Assembly (NCBI GenBank): GCA_016714015.1 | Contig: JADJNZ010000006.1 | Span: 310,001-374,000, forward strand | Origin: Gemmatimonadota bacterium | GTDB taxonomy: Bacteria > Gemmatimonadota > Gemmatimonadetes > Gemmatimonadales > Gemmatimonadaceae | DNA length: 64,000 nt | Direction: 5' to 3' | Shown: positions 9,307 to 17,240 of the stretch, piece after piece | Numbering within the stretch: position 1 is the stretch's first letter | How the letters are laid out: each line of letters starts with the position of its first letter | Translations under genes and position numbers: made by a program | Notes under the pieces: generated by a model | What the model saw: only the letters and a program-made list of their open reading frames with translations | Databases searched by the model: none | Told to the model about the DNA's origin: nothing

Positions 9307-10959
9307 ATGCGCCGTCCCCTCGCGTGCCTCGCCCTCGTCGTCGCCATCGCCTGCACCGGCGACTCCGCCTCATCGGGCCTAGGCGGCACGGTCATCATCG
9401 GCACCCCGGTGGACGCCGATGCCCTGCTCATGCCGCTCGTGAACGGCCAGCAGGGACGGGTCGTCGCCGAGCTCCTGTTCGATCGGCTCGCCGAGATGGG
9501 ACCGTCGTTGAGCACCGTCGGCGACCTGGGCTTCACGCCGCAGCTCGCGCAACGCTGGAGCTGGAGCGCCGATTCGCTCACCATCACGTTCGCGCTGCAC
9601 CCCGATGCACGCTGGCATGACGGCACGCCGGTGCGCGCGGTCGACGTGGTCACCGGCTTCGCGGTCATCCGCGACTCGGCCAACGCTTCCCCGCTGATCG
9701 CCGCGACGTCGGCCATCAGCGAGGTGACCGCGATCGACTCGCTGCACGTCGCGTTCCGCTTCGACGCCCGCGCGCCCGAGCAGTTCCTCGCCGCGACGCT
9801 CGTCATGCCGCTGCCGGCGCACCTCGTCGGCCCCATCGCGAGTGGCGCGTTGCGCACGAGCGAGGCCGCGCGCGCGCCAGTGGGCAGCGGCCGCTTCAAG
9901 CTGGTGCGGTGGGAGCCGGGTGCTCGCATCGAACTCGCCGCGGTCGATGGGCACTATCGCGGCCGCCCCCAGCTCGACCGCGTGCTCTTCAGCGTCTCCC
10001 CCGATCCGGCCGCCGCGATGGCGCGCCTCAAGGCGGGCGAGATCGACGTCTGGGATCCGCTCCCGCCCGGCGAGGTCGCCGGCCTCATGGCCGTGCCCGC
10101 GCTGCGCGTGATCCAGTCGCCGGGATTCGACTACGGATTCCTCGCGTTCAATGCGCGGGTCGCGGGGGATGCGGAGCGTCCGCATCCGCTCTTCGCCGAC
10201 CGCGCCCTGCGGCGCGCACTCACGCTCGCCGTCGATCGCGGTGAGGTCGTGCGCGCGGTCTTCGATTCGCTCGCGCGGCCCGCGCTGGGACCGTTCGTGC
10301 GCGCACAGGCCACGGCCGACACGACCGTGACGCCGCTGCCCTTCGACCGGACCGCGGCCGAAGCGCTGCTCGACTCGTTGGGCTGGACCGAGCGCGGCGC
10401 CGACGGCGTGCGGCGCCGCGAGGGACGCGCGCTCGCGTTCACCGTGATCGTGCCCTCGACGAGCCGCGTGCGGGAGCGCATGGCGGTGCTCATCCAGGAA
10501 CAGCTGCGCAGCATCGGCGTCGCGATGACCATCGACGCGATGGACTTCCCCCGCTTCGTCGCCGCGCAGACCGGCGGCGACTTCGACGCGATCATGGGCG
10601 GACTTCGGACCTCGCCGAGCCCCAACGGCGTGCGCGGCTCTTGGGCGAGTGCCGCCGTGCCCGGGGGCGGGGGGGGCAACGCCTGGCACTACGAGAGCGC
10701 CGCGTTCGATTCCGCCGTCGTCGCGGGGCTCGGCGCGATGGACCTCGCCACGTCGCGCCAGCACCTGCGTGCCGCCTACCAGACCATCATCGACGACGCC
10801 CCCGCGCTCTGGCTCTTCGAGAGCCGCAACGCGACAGCTGTCCACGCGCGGCTGGTCCTCCCCGCTTGGCGACCCGACGCGTGGTGGCTCACGCTCGGCG
10901 ACTGGTCGGTCGACCCGGCCCAGCGACTCCCGCGCGACGCGGCCCCCGCCGCGCCCTGA
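9307..10959 (+). CDS. Peptide ABC transporter substrate-binding lipoprotein (family 5, OppA/DppA-like)
   Basis: The 550-residue protein belongs to the solute-binding family 5. The ATG at 9307 opens a lipoprotein signal (VVAIAC lipobox); a longer in-frame start at 9202 would put 35 residues before the signal and is unlikely. Family features include RWHDGTPVRAVDVVTGF (the SBP-5 signature W.DG.P..A.DV), the GRPQLDRVLFSV region and the RALTLAVDRGEVVRAVF block. The protein captures peptides or similar solutes at the cell surface and hands them to the permeases encoded next. It is the first gene of a four-gene importer operon. Confidence 0.93.
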   Translation: MRRPLACLALVVAIACTGDSASSGLGGTVIIGTPVDADALLMPLVNGQQGRVVAELLFDRLAEMGPSLSTVGDLGFTPQLAQRWSWSADSLTITFALHPDARWHDGTPVRAVDVVTGFAVIRDSANASPLIAATSAISEVTAIDSLHVAFRFDARAPEQFLAATLVMPLPAHLVGPIASGALRTSEAARAPVGSGRFKLVRWEPGARIELAAVDGHYRGRPQLDRVLFSVSPDPAAAMARLKAGEIDVWDPLPPGEVAGLMAVPALRVIQSPGFDYGFLAFNARVAGDAERPHPLFADRALRRALTLAVDRGEVVRAVFDSLARPALGPFVRAQATADTTVTPLPFDRTAAEALLDSLGWTERGADGVRRREGRALAFTVIVPSTSRVRERMAVLIQEQLRSIGVAMTIDAMDFPRFVAAQTGGDFDAIMGGLRTSPSPNGVRGSWASAAVPGGGGGNAWHYESAAFDSAVVAGLGAMDLATSRQHLRAAYQTIIDDAPALWLFESRNATAVHARLVLPAWRPDAWWLTLGDWSVDPAQRLPRDAAPAAP

Positions 10960-10970
10960 GCGGGCCCGAC

Positions 10971-11933
10971 GTGCGGCGCGTCCTCCTCTCCCGCCTCGGT
11001 CAGGGCGCGACCGTCGTCGCGCTGGTCGTCGCGATCTGCTTCGCGCTCATCCGGCTCGCGCCGGGCGATCCGTTCGCCGTGTCTCTCGATCAGGAGACGG
11101 TCACCCCCGAGGTGCGCGACCGGATGCGCGCGCTCTACGGGTTCGACGCGCCGATCCCCGTGCAGTTCGTGCGCTACGTGGGCGCCGTGGCGCGCGGCGA
11201 GTTCGGCTGGTCGTTCTCGCGCAGCGCCCCGGTCTCACGCGTGCTCGGCGATGCGCTCCCGCCGACGCTCCTGCTCATGGGGACCGCCCTCCTCCTCGGG
11301 GGCCTCGCCGGCGTGGCGCTCGGTGCCTGGCAAGGGTGGCGCGGCGACACCGCGCGCACGCGGCTCGCCACCGCGGCCTCGCTCCTCGTGCTGAGCACGC
11401 CCGAGTTCGTGCTCGCGCTGCTCCTCGTGATGGGCCCAGCCCTCACCCTCGGGCTCTTCCCCATCGGCGGCATGCGCGACGACTTCGCGCCCACCGGGAT
11501 CGCCGGCCTGTTCGACCTCCTCCATCACCTTGCCCTGCCCGCCCTCACGCTCGCGCTCATCGTGGCAGCGGTCGTCGCGCGGCACCAGCGGCGCGCGATG
11601 CTCGGCGTGATGCGCGCCGATTTCGTACGAGCGGCCCGCGCGAAGGGCGTTCCGGAACGACGGGTGCTGATGCGCCACGCGTTGCGGAACGCGCTCGTGC
11701 CGGTGCTCACGCTCGGCGGCCTCCTCTTCCCCGCGCTGGTGAGCGGCGCGGTGCTCGTCGAACGCGTCTTCGCCCGGCCCGGCATGGGGCGCGTGATGGT
11801 GGACGCGGTGCTCCGGCGCGATTACCCGCTAGTGGGCGGTGCGGTGCTCATCAGCAGTCTCTTCGTCGTCCTCGGCACCGTCCTCGCGGACCTCGCCGTC
11901 GCGTGGGCCGATCCCCGGCAGCGCCGCGCATGA
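10971..11933 (+). CDS. Peptide ABC transporter permease, OppB/DppB-like
   Basis: The 320-residue inner-membrane protein starts with GTG at 10971, 11 bases after the binding-protein stop. The N-terminus FALIRLAPGDPF is the DppB/OppB hallmark, followed by about six hydrophobic helices. The cytoplasmic coupling (EAA) loop reads ARAKGVPERRVLMRHALRNA, which contacts the ATPase. It pairs with the next gene, which it overlaps by four bases (ATGA), to form the translocation pore. Confidence 0.93.
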   Translation: MRRVLLSRLGQGATVVALVVAICFALIRLAPGDPFAVSLDQETVTPEVRDRMRALYGFDAPIPVQFVRYVGAVARGEFGWSFSRSAPVSRVLGDALPPTLLLMGTALLLGGLAGVALGAWQGWRGDTARTRLATAASLLVLSTPEFVLALLLVMGPALTLGLFPIGGMRDDFAPTGIAGLFDLLHHLALPALTLALIVAAVVARHQRRAMLGVMRADFVRAARAKGVPERRVLMRHALRNALVPVLTLGGLLFPALVSGAVLVERVFARPGMGRVMVDAVLRRDYPLVGGAVLISSLFVVLGTVLADLAVAWADPRQRRA

Positions 11934-12751
11934 GCGGCGACCGGCCCTCCCCGGTGGACCTGCGCGTCCCGCTCGCGGCGCTCGGCGCGCTCGCCCTGCT
12001 CGCGCTCGTCGGCCCATGGCTCGCCCCGTATGATCCGCTCGCGACACCGGACCCGCTGGCGCTCGCCTCGCTGCCGCCGTCGTGGGCGCACCCGTTCGGC
12101 ACCGACCCCTCCTCGCGCGATGTGCTCAGCCGCATGCTCGTCGGCGCGCGCCTCTCGCTCGGCATCGCCGCACTCGCAGTCGTCGTCTCGGTGGTGATCG
12201 GCAGCGCGGTGGGCGCGACGGCCGCACTCGGCGGACGATGGATCGATGCCTCCCTCATGCGCGCCACGGATGCGATGCTCGCCGTACCGCGCCTGCTCCT
12301 CCTCCTCACCGCCGTCGCCGCGTTCGGTCGCGTGTCGCCGCTCGCGCTCGCCCTGCTGCTCGGGGCGACCGGCTGGATGACGACGGCGCGACTCGTCCGC
12401 TCCGAGACGCGGCGCCTGCTGGCCAGCGAGGGGATCCGCGGTGCGCGCGCCCTCGGCGTGCCGCCGATGCGCCTCGCCCGCGTGCACCTGATGCCGGCGT
12501 TGCTGCCCACGATCGGCGTCGCCGCGACGGTGGCGCTCGCGAGCGCGGTGCCGCTCGAGGCGGGGCTCTCGTTCCTCGGCCTCGGGGTCACGGCGCCGGC
12601 GCCGAGCTGGGGGAACATCATCCTCGAGGCCGAGGGGCGCGTGGTCGCGCGCTGGTGGCTCGTGGTCTTCCCCACTCTCGCGATCGTCACGACGGTCCTG
12701 CTGACCAACCTCGTCGCCGAGCGCGTCGGCGGCGCGGACGCGACCGAATGA
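11930..12751 (+). CDS. Peptide ABC transporter permease, OppC/DppC-like
   Basis: This 273-residue permease has the DppC/OppC signature HPFGTDPSSRDVLSRMLVG near residue 55-75, followed by five or so membrane helices and an EAA loop (GARALGVPPMRLARVHLMPA). It lacks the long N-terminal extension of OppC proteins, so it is closer to DppC. It forms the second half of the pore. Its start overlaps the upstream stop and its own stop overlaps the ATPase start, both as ATGA. Confidence 0.93.
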   Translation: MSGDRPSPVDLRVPLAALGALALLALVGPWLAPYDPLATPDPLALASLPPSWAHPFGTDPSSRDVLSRMLVGARLSLGIAALAVVVSVVIGSAVGATAALGGRWIDASLMRATDAMLAVPRLLLLLTAVAAFGRVSPLALALLLGATGWMTTARLVRSETRRLLASEGIRGARALGVPPMRLARVHLMPALLPTIGVAATVALASAVPLEAGLSFLGLGVTAPAPSWGNIILEAEGRVVARWWLVVFPTLAIVTTVLLTNLVAERVGGADATE

Positions 12752-14340
12752 GCGACACGCTGCTCGAGGTCCGCGGCCTCGGCGTGCGCGTCGCCGAACG
12801 TCGCGGCGCGCGTGGCGCCGGTCACACGCTCCTGCATGACGTCGCCTTCGACGTCGCCGCAGGCAGCAGCGTGGGGGTAGTGGGCGCGTCGGGTGCCGGG
12901 AAGAGCACGCTCGCGCTCGCGCTGCTGCGGTTGCTGCCCGCCCCGCTGCGCCTGGACGACGGCGCCCGGATCGCGCTCGCCGGACGCGACCTCGCTTCGC
13001 TCGACGCCGAGGCGCTGCGCGCGGTCCGGGGCCGCGGGATCTCGCTGATCTCCCAGGAGCCGCTCGCGGCGCTCAACCCGTCGATGCCGGCGGCCGCGCA
13101 GCTCGCCGAGGCCCTCGAGGTGCACGGGCTCGCGAGCATCGCGGAGGCCGCGGCGCGCGCGGCGACGATGCTCGATCGCGTGGGGATCGGCCGCGCGGCC
13201 GCGCGACGCTTCCCGCACGAGCTCTCCGGCGGGATGCGGCAGCGACTGATGATCGCGATGGCGCTCATCGTCGCGCCGCAGCTCGTCGTCGCCGACGAGC
13301 CGACCACCGCACTCGATCCGGTGCGCCAGCGCGAGATGCTCGACCTGCTCGACACGCTGCGCCGCGAGTCCGGGACGGCGCTCCTGCTGATCTCGCACGA
13401 TCTCGACTTGGTGGGGGAGCGCTGCGCACGGACGCTCGTCCTCGACGCGGGCCGCGTGGTGGAGGACGGCCGCACCGCTGACGTCCTCGCCCGGCGACGG
13501 CCGATCGCGCGCGCGCCGCTCCGGCCGCGCGAGGCGTCCCCCACCGAGCCGCTGCTCGACGTCCGCGGCCTTTCCGTGACGTACCCCGCACGCGGCCGCG
13601 GCCCCGATGCGCTCGTGGAGGTGACGGCCGTCAAGGACATCTCGTTCACGCTCCGGCGCGGCGAGTCGGTCGGCATCATCGGCGAATCGGGATGCGGCAA
13701 GACGTCGCTCGCGCACGCGATCCTGCGCCTCGGGCCCTCGCGCGCGACGGCCATGCGATTCGACGGCGACGATCTCGCGCGCCTCGAGGGCGAGGCGCTG
13801 CGTCGAATCCGGAAGTCGCTGCAGTTCGTCCCGCAGGACGCCGGCGCATCGCTCACGGCGCACCTCACCTGCGAAGCGCTGGTGAGCGAGGGGATGCTCG
13901 TGCATGGCCTCTGCGATGCGACCGACGCGCGCCGGCGGGCCCGCGATCTCCTGGCGCAGCTCGACCTCCCCGACTCGGTGGCATCGGCCAGGCCCGGGGA
14001 GCTCTCGTCCGGCCAGCGACAGCGCGTGGCACTGGCGCGCGCGCTCGGGCCCGAACCGCGGCTGCTCATCCTCGACGAGCCGGTCTCCGCGGTCGACCCG
14101 CTCACCCGCGAGCGCTTGCTCGAGCGCCTCACCGACCTCCGCGCCCAGCGCGGCCTCGCACTGCTCTTCATCTCCCACGACATCCCATCGGTCGCCCGCA
14201 TCGCGGATCGCGTCCTCGTGATGCACGATGGCCAGGTGGCCGAGGAGGGGGAGGCGTCGGTGGTCCTCGGTTCGCCGTCGTCTGCGGCAGCCCGGCGACT
14301 GCTCGCGGCGGTTCCCGGCGGGTGGTCGCGGGCCGAGTGA
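12748..14340 (+). CDS. Fused dipeptide/oligopeptide ABC transporter ATPase (DppD-DppF type fusion)
   Basis: The 530-residue protein contains two complete nucleotide-binding domains, so one chain supplies both ATPases of the importer. Domain 1 has Walker A GASGAGKS at residues 46-53 and signature LSGGMRQR at 159-166. Domain 2 has Walker A GESGCGKT at 312-319 and signature LSSGQRQR at 419-426. Walker B regions (LVVADEPTTALDP and LLILDEPVSAVDP) and switch histidines (LISHDLD, FISHDIP) are intact in both halves. In many bacteria DppD and DppF are separate; fused forms resemble GsiA/YejF. The cysteine-rich loop often found after DppD/OppD domains is not apparent. Confidence 0.93.
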   Translation: MSDTLLEVRGLGVRVAERRGARGAGHTLLHDVAFDVAAGSSVGVVGASGAGKSTLALALLRLLPAPLRLDDGARIALAGRDLASLDAEALRAVRGRGISLISQEPLAALNPSMPAAAQLAEALEVHGLASIAEAAARAATMLDRVGIGRAAARRFPHELSGGMRQRLMIAMALIVAPQLVVADEPTTALDPVRQREMLDLLDTLRRESGTALLLISHDLDLVGERCARTLVLDAGRVVEDGRTADVLARRRPIARAPLRPREASPTEPLLDVRGLSVTYPARGRGPDALVEVTAVKDISFTLRRGESVGIIGESGCGKTSLAHAILRLGPSRATAMRFDGDDLARLEGEALRRIRKSLQFVPQDAGASLTAHLTCEALVSEGMLVHGLCDATDARRRARDLLAQLDLPDSVASARPGELSSGQRQRVALARALGPEPRLLILDEPVSAVDPLTRERLLERLTDLRAQRGLALLFISHDIPSVARIADRVLVMHDGQVAEEGEASVVLGSPSSAAARRLLAAVPGGWSRAE

Positions 14341-14341
14341 C

Positions 14342-14401
14342 GCGTCCGCTCCACTCCAATTCGATAGGGGTTTGGAACGTTTCGTTATAGCCAGCGGACG
14401 C
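14342..14401 (+). promoter_or_regulatory. Upstream inverted repeats, possible activator site for the sigma-54 promoter
   Basis: A 9-bp inverted repeat (14342-14350 with 14393-14401) encloses a smaller one (TCCAA...TTGGA) and a perfect AACG-TTT-CGTT element at 14376-14386. The region is AT-richer than its surroundings and lies roughly 80-140 bases before the expected start of the -24/-12 promoter at 14455, the usual position for an enhancer-binding-protein site. It could alternatively be a weak terminator of the importer operon. Confidence 0.35.
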
Positions 14402-14454
14402 ATCGATTTCCGCCAAGCTGTTGACACGCAATGACTTGACTCGTCGGGGGCTAC

Positions 14455-14470
14455 TGGTGCCGCACTTGCA
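14455..14470 (+). promoter_or_regulatory. Candidate sigma-54 (-24/-12) promoter
   Basis: TGG at 14455-14457 and TTGCA at 14466-14470 give the obligatory GG-N10-GC spacing of sigma-54 promoters (GG at 14456-14457, GC at 14468-14469). The -12 element TTGCA is perfect; the -24 element TGGTGC departs from TGGCAC at two positions. The expected start of transcription is about 14481, 50 bases before the lipoprotein gene at 14533. A sigma-54 activator gene lies 1.3 kb downstream. Confidence 0.5.
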
Positions 14471-14532
14471 CTAGGGGATGCCAGACGGCCTCGCAGCCCG
14501 CGAGCCGCCACCACCCCACAGCCCCTCGTCCA

Positions 14533-15012
14533 ATGCGTATCCGCCACCTCGCCCCCGCCTCGCTCTTCGCCGCCCTGGCCCTCGCCGCCTGCGCCGACAG
14601 CCCGGTCTCGCCGGTCTCGCAGTCGGTCATCGCCGACGCCAAGGGGAGCTCGACCCCGTCGACCTCCACCCCCTCGTCGACCGCTCGCATTCGCATCTAC
14701 GCGAACCTCCTCCCGCCGGCCGGCGCGCCGTTCTCGAACGCCAAGGGCAAGGGCTCGTGGGACTCGCGCAATAGCAACACCAAGCGCGAACTCGAGCTCG
14801 AGATCGAGCACCTGCCCGTCGGCATGGCGGTGGAGTTCTTCGTCGGCGGCGTGAGCGTCGGCACCAAGACGACCGACGCGCTCGGCAAGGCGGAGATCGA
14901 GTTCAGCACCGAACTGGGCCAGTCGGTCCCGACCTCGGTGAGCGGCCTCGCGATCGAGATCCGCAACGCGGCGGGCGCGGTGCTCGTGGCCGGCAGCTTC
15001 CCCACGGCATAA
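14533..15012 (+). CDS. Small lipoprotein of unknown function
   Basis: The 159-residue protein has a lipoprotein signal (ALAACAD) followed by a low-complexity Ser/Thr/Pro linker (residues about 22-50) and a compact beta-sandwich-like domain with alternating charged and hydrophobic strands (ELELEIEHLPVGMAVEFFVGG, KAEIEFSTELGQ, GLAIEIRNAAGAVLVAG). No known family is recognised. It is the first gene behind a candidate sigma-54 promoter and is followed by a hairpin, so it may be expressed strongly on its own, with read-through into the following genes. Confidence 0.75.
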   Translation: MRIRHLAPASLFAALALAACADSPVSPVSQSVIADAKGSSTPSTSTPSSTARIRIYANLLPPAGAPFSNAKGKGSWDSRNSNTKRELELEIEHLPVGMAVEFFVGGVSVGTKTTDALGKAEIEFSTELGQSVPTSVSGLAIEIRNAAGAVLVAGSFPTA

Positions 15013-15039
15013 CGCCACACCGTCCCGGTACCGTCCGTG

Positions 15040-15074
15040 CGCGCAGGGTCGACCCGTCCGGGCGACCCTGCGCG
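15040..15074 (+). terminator. Hairpin after the small lipoprotein gene
   Basis: A 12-bp perfect stem (15040-15051 with 15063-15074) with an 11-base loop starts 27 bases after the stop at 15012. There is no T-run, so it may act as a partial terminator or as an mRNA-stabilising hairpin between two co-transcribed genes. Confidence 0.5.
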
Positions 15075-15172
15075 ACCGGTCATCACAGAGTGGAGAACCC
15101 CGAATGCGCATCCAACACTTCACGGGTAGACTTCCGGGGTATCACCCGCTCACCTCACTTTCAGGAAGATCC

Positions 15173-15814
15173 ATGATGTTCGCTCCCTTCGCCCGCCGCG
15201 CCGCCGTCCTCGGCCTGCTCCTCGTCGCCGCCGCGTGCACCGCGGTCCCGAACGAGCCGCCGGTGGCCCTCACGCCCACCGTGGGCGACACGAGCCTCGT
15301 GGTGAACTCGCTCGCGCCGGCCGCCGACGCGCCGGCGATCGCGAATCCGGTCGTCACGTTCTACGCCAAGTACGACGAGGCGACGTCGGCGTACATGTAC
15401 TATCGCTCGCGTCCGGGGCGCGCCGACTCGGTCGACTTCATCCGCTTCCGTGTGCCGCGCGAGGCGTTGCTCACCCGCCCCGACGGCTCGCCGTTCGCGG
15501 CCGGGGACTCGATCCTCATCACGATCACCCTCGTCGACCCCGAGAAGCTGCTCGTCCGCTTCGAACCGTCGGGGCTGCGCTTCGACCCGGCCAAGCCCGC
15601 CGACCTCAAGTTCAGCTTCCTCGAGACCGATGAGGACCGTGACGACGACGGCTCGGTGGACAGCGACGACACGGCGATCCTGAACCTGATCGACATCTGG
15701 AAGCGCGAGACGGTCTCGGCGCCATGGATCCGCCAGACGAGCGTGATCACCATCGGCACGCACGAGATCGAGACGGATGTCCTCGGGTTCACCGACTACA
15801 TCATCGGCTGGTAG
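15173..15814 (+). CDS. Lipoprotein with acidic repeat-like segment, unknown function
   Basis: From the ATG at 15173 (preceded by AGGAAG) the product has 213 residues and begins with a lipoprotein signal (LLVAAACTAV). An in-frame ATG at 15104 also has a good ribosome site (GGAG, 8 bases away) but would add 23 residues before the signal; the shorter start is preferred. The mature part contains an acidic dockerin-like stretch ETDEDRDDDGSVDSDD (about residues 152-168) that could bind calcium. No family is assigned. The sigma-54 activator gene begins four bases after its stop, so the two are probably in one operon. Confidence 0.75.
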   Translation: MMFAPFARRAAVLGLLLVAAACTAVPNEPPVALTPTVGDTSLVVNSLAPAADAPAIANPVVTFYAKYDEATSAYMYYRSRPGRADSVDFIRFRVPREALLTRPDGSPFAAGDSILITITLVDPEKLLVRFEPSGLRFDPAKPADLKFSFLETDEDRDDDGSVDSDDTAILNLIDIWKRETVSAPWIRQTSVITIGTHEIETDVLGFTDYIIGW

Positions 15815-15818
15815 CATC

Positions 15819-17240
15819 GTGGCCGTGACGACATCGCGGGCCAGCGCAGGGGCAGCGGACGGAGCGGGGCGGCGGACGACGCCGGCCACGCTCGTCGTCC
15901 TCGCGCTCAGCGACTCGTTCAGCGATGTCTGGGCGCGCCTCGCCGCCGAGATCGGGATGACGCTCGAGCGCGTGAAGGCGATCCCCGAGAAGATCGACCC
16001 GACGCGCAGCGTCGTCCTGGTCGCCGCGGGTGGCGAGGAAGCGCAATTGGCGCGGACCGCGCGCGACCTCCGCGCCGCGACCGACGCGGCCTTCGCGGTG
16101 GTGGCCGCCGAGGCGGGCCATCGTCTCGCGACCTCGGTGATGCGCGCCGGCGCGGACCAGCTCTTCGTCATCCCCGAGGATCTCGACCTCCTGCGGTCCT
16201 GGCTCGCCGACGCGACCCAGCGGATCGGGTCGCGCGAGGACCGGTTGCACTTCACGGCGGGCGAGGCCAGCAAGTACACCTTCGACGGCATCCTCGGCGC
16301 GAGCGGCACCCTGGCGACGGCGCTCGAACGGGTGGCGAAGGTGATCCCGCACAGCAACGTGACGGTGCTCGTGACCGGCGAGACGGGCACCGGCAAGGAG
16401 CTCATCGCGCGCGCGATCCACTACAACGGTCCGCGCCGGGAATCGCCGTTCGTCGACATCAACTGCGCGGCGCTCCCCGAGCACCTCCTCGAGAGCGACC
16501 TGTTCGGCCACGAGAAGGGCGCCTTCACCGACGCCTCGGCGGCCAAGCCGGGCCTCTTCGAGATGGCGCAGGGCGGCTCGATCTTCCTCGACGAGATCGG
16601 ACATCTCGCGCTCCCGCTGCAGGGCAAGCTCCTGCGCGCCATCCAGGAGCGCAGCATCCGCCGCGTCGGCGGCGTCCGCAGCATCCCGATCGACGTGCGG
16701 GTGATCGCGGCCACGCATGTGAACCTCGAGGAGGCCATCCGGGCGGGGCAGTTCCGCGAGGACCTGTACTATCGCCTCAACGTCATGCCGGTCTCGCTCC
16801 CGGCGCTGCGGAATCGCCGCGAGGACATCGGGCCGCTCGCGCGCCATTTCATCGAGCGCTTCGCGAAGGAGTACGGGCTCACGCGCCCGACGCTCAGCGC
16901 GGGGGCCGAGCGCGCCCTGCGCGACCGCGCCTGGCCGGGCAACATCCGCGAGCTGCGCAACGTGATCGAGCGCACGATGCTGCTCGCCGACAAGCCGGTG
17001 CTCGAGGCGAACGACTTCGAGTTCCTCGACCTCGATGCCGATGGGCGGCCGACCACCGCCGGATCCCCGGTACTGCTCGCCGACATCATCCGGCTCGCCG
17101 TGCGCGCCGCGCTCGACTCGTGCGGCGGCAACAAGAGCGAGGCGGCGCGGCGGCTTGGCATCTCGCGCCCGCGCCTCATGCGTCTGCTCGATGGCGGCGA
17201 CGAGGAGACCGGTGACGCCGGTACGGACGGGGCCCGATGA
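15819..17240 (+). CDS. Sigma-54-dependent transcriptional activator with degenerate receiver-like N-terminus
   Basis: The product has 473 residues from a GTG at 15819 (a GTG two codons later is equally possible). Residues about 25-135 resemble a receiver domain but I see no clear phosphorylatable aspartate. The AAA+ domain has Walker A GETGTGKE (187-194), Walker B region GGSIFLDEIG, the sensor R-finger region and GAFTDA at 234-239. GAFTDA replaces the usual GAFTGA loop that touches sigma-54. The C-terminus is a Fis-type helix-turn-helix (NKSEAARRLGISRPRLMRLL). It should open promoters bound by sigma-54 polymerase; a matching promoter-like site lies at 14455. It overlaps the following TPR gene. 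Confidence 0.9.
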   Translation: MAVTTSRASAGAADGAGRRTTPATLVVLALSDSFSDVWARLAAEIGMTLERVKAIPEKIDPTRSVVLVAAGGEEAQLARTARDLRAATDAAFAVVAAEAGHRLATSVMRAGADQLFVIPEDLDLLRSWLADATQRIGSREDRLHFTAGEASKYTFDGILGASGTLATALERVAKVIPHSNVTVLVTGETGTGKELIARAIHYNGPRRESPFVDINCAALPEHLLESDLFGHEKGAFTDASAAKPGLFEMAQGGSIFLDEIGHLALPLQGKLLRAIQERSIRRVGGVRSIPIDVRVIAATHVNLEEAIRAGQFREDLYYRLNVMPVSLPALRNRREDIGPLARHFIERFAKEYGLTRPTLSAGAERALRDRAWPGNIRELRNVIERTMLLADKPVLEANDFEFLDLDADGRPTTAGSPVLLADIIRLAVRAALDSCGGNKSEAARRLGISRPRLMRLLDGGDEETGDAGTDGAR

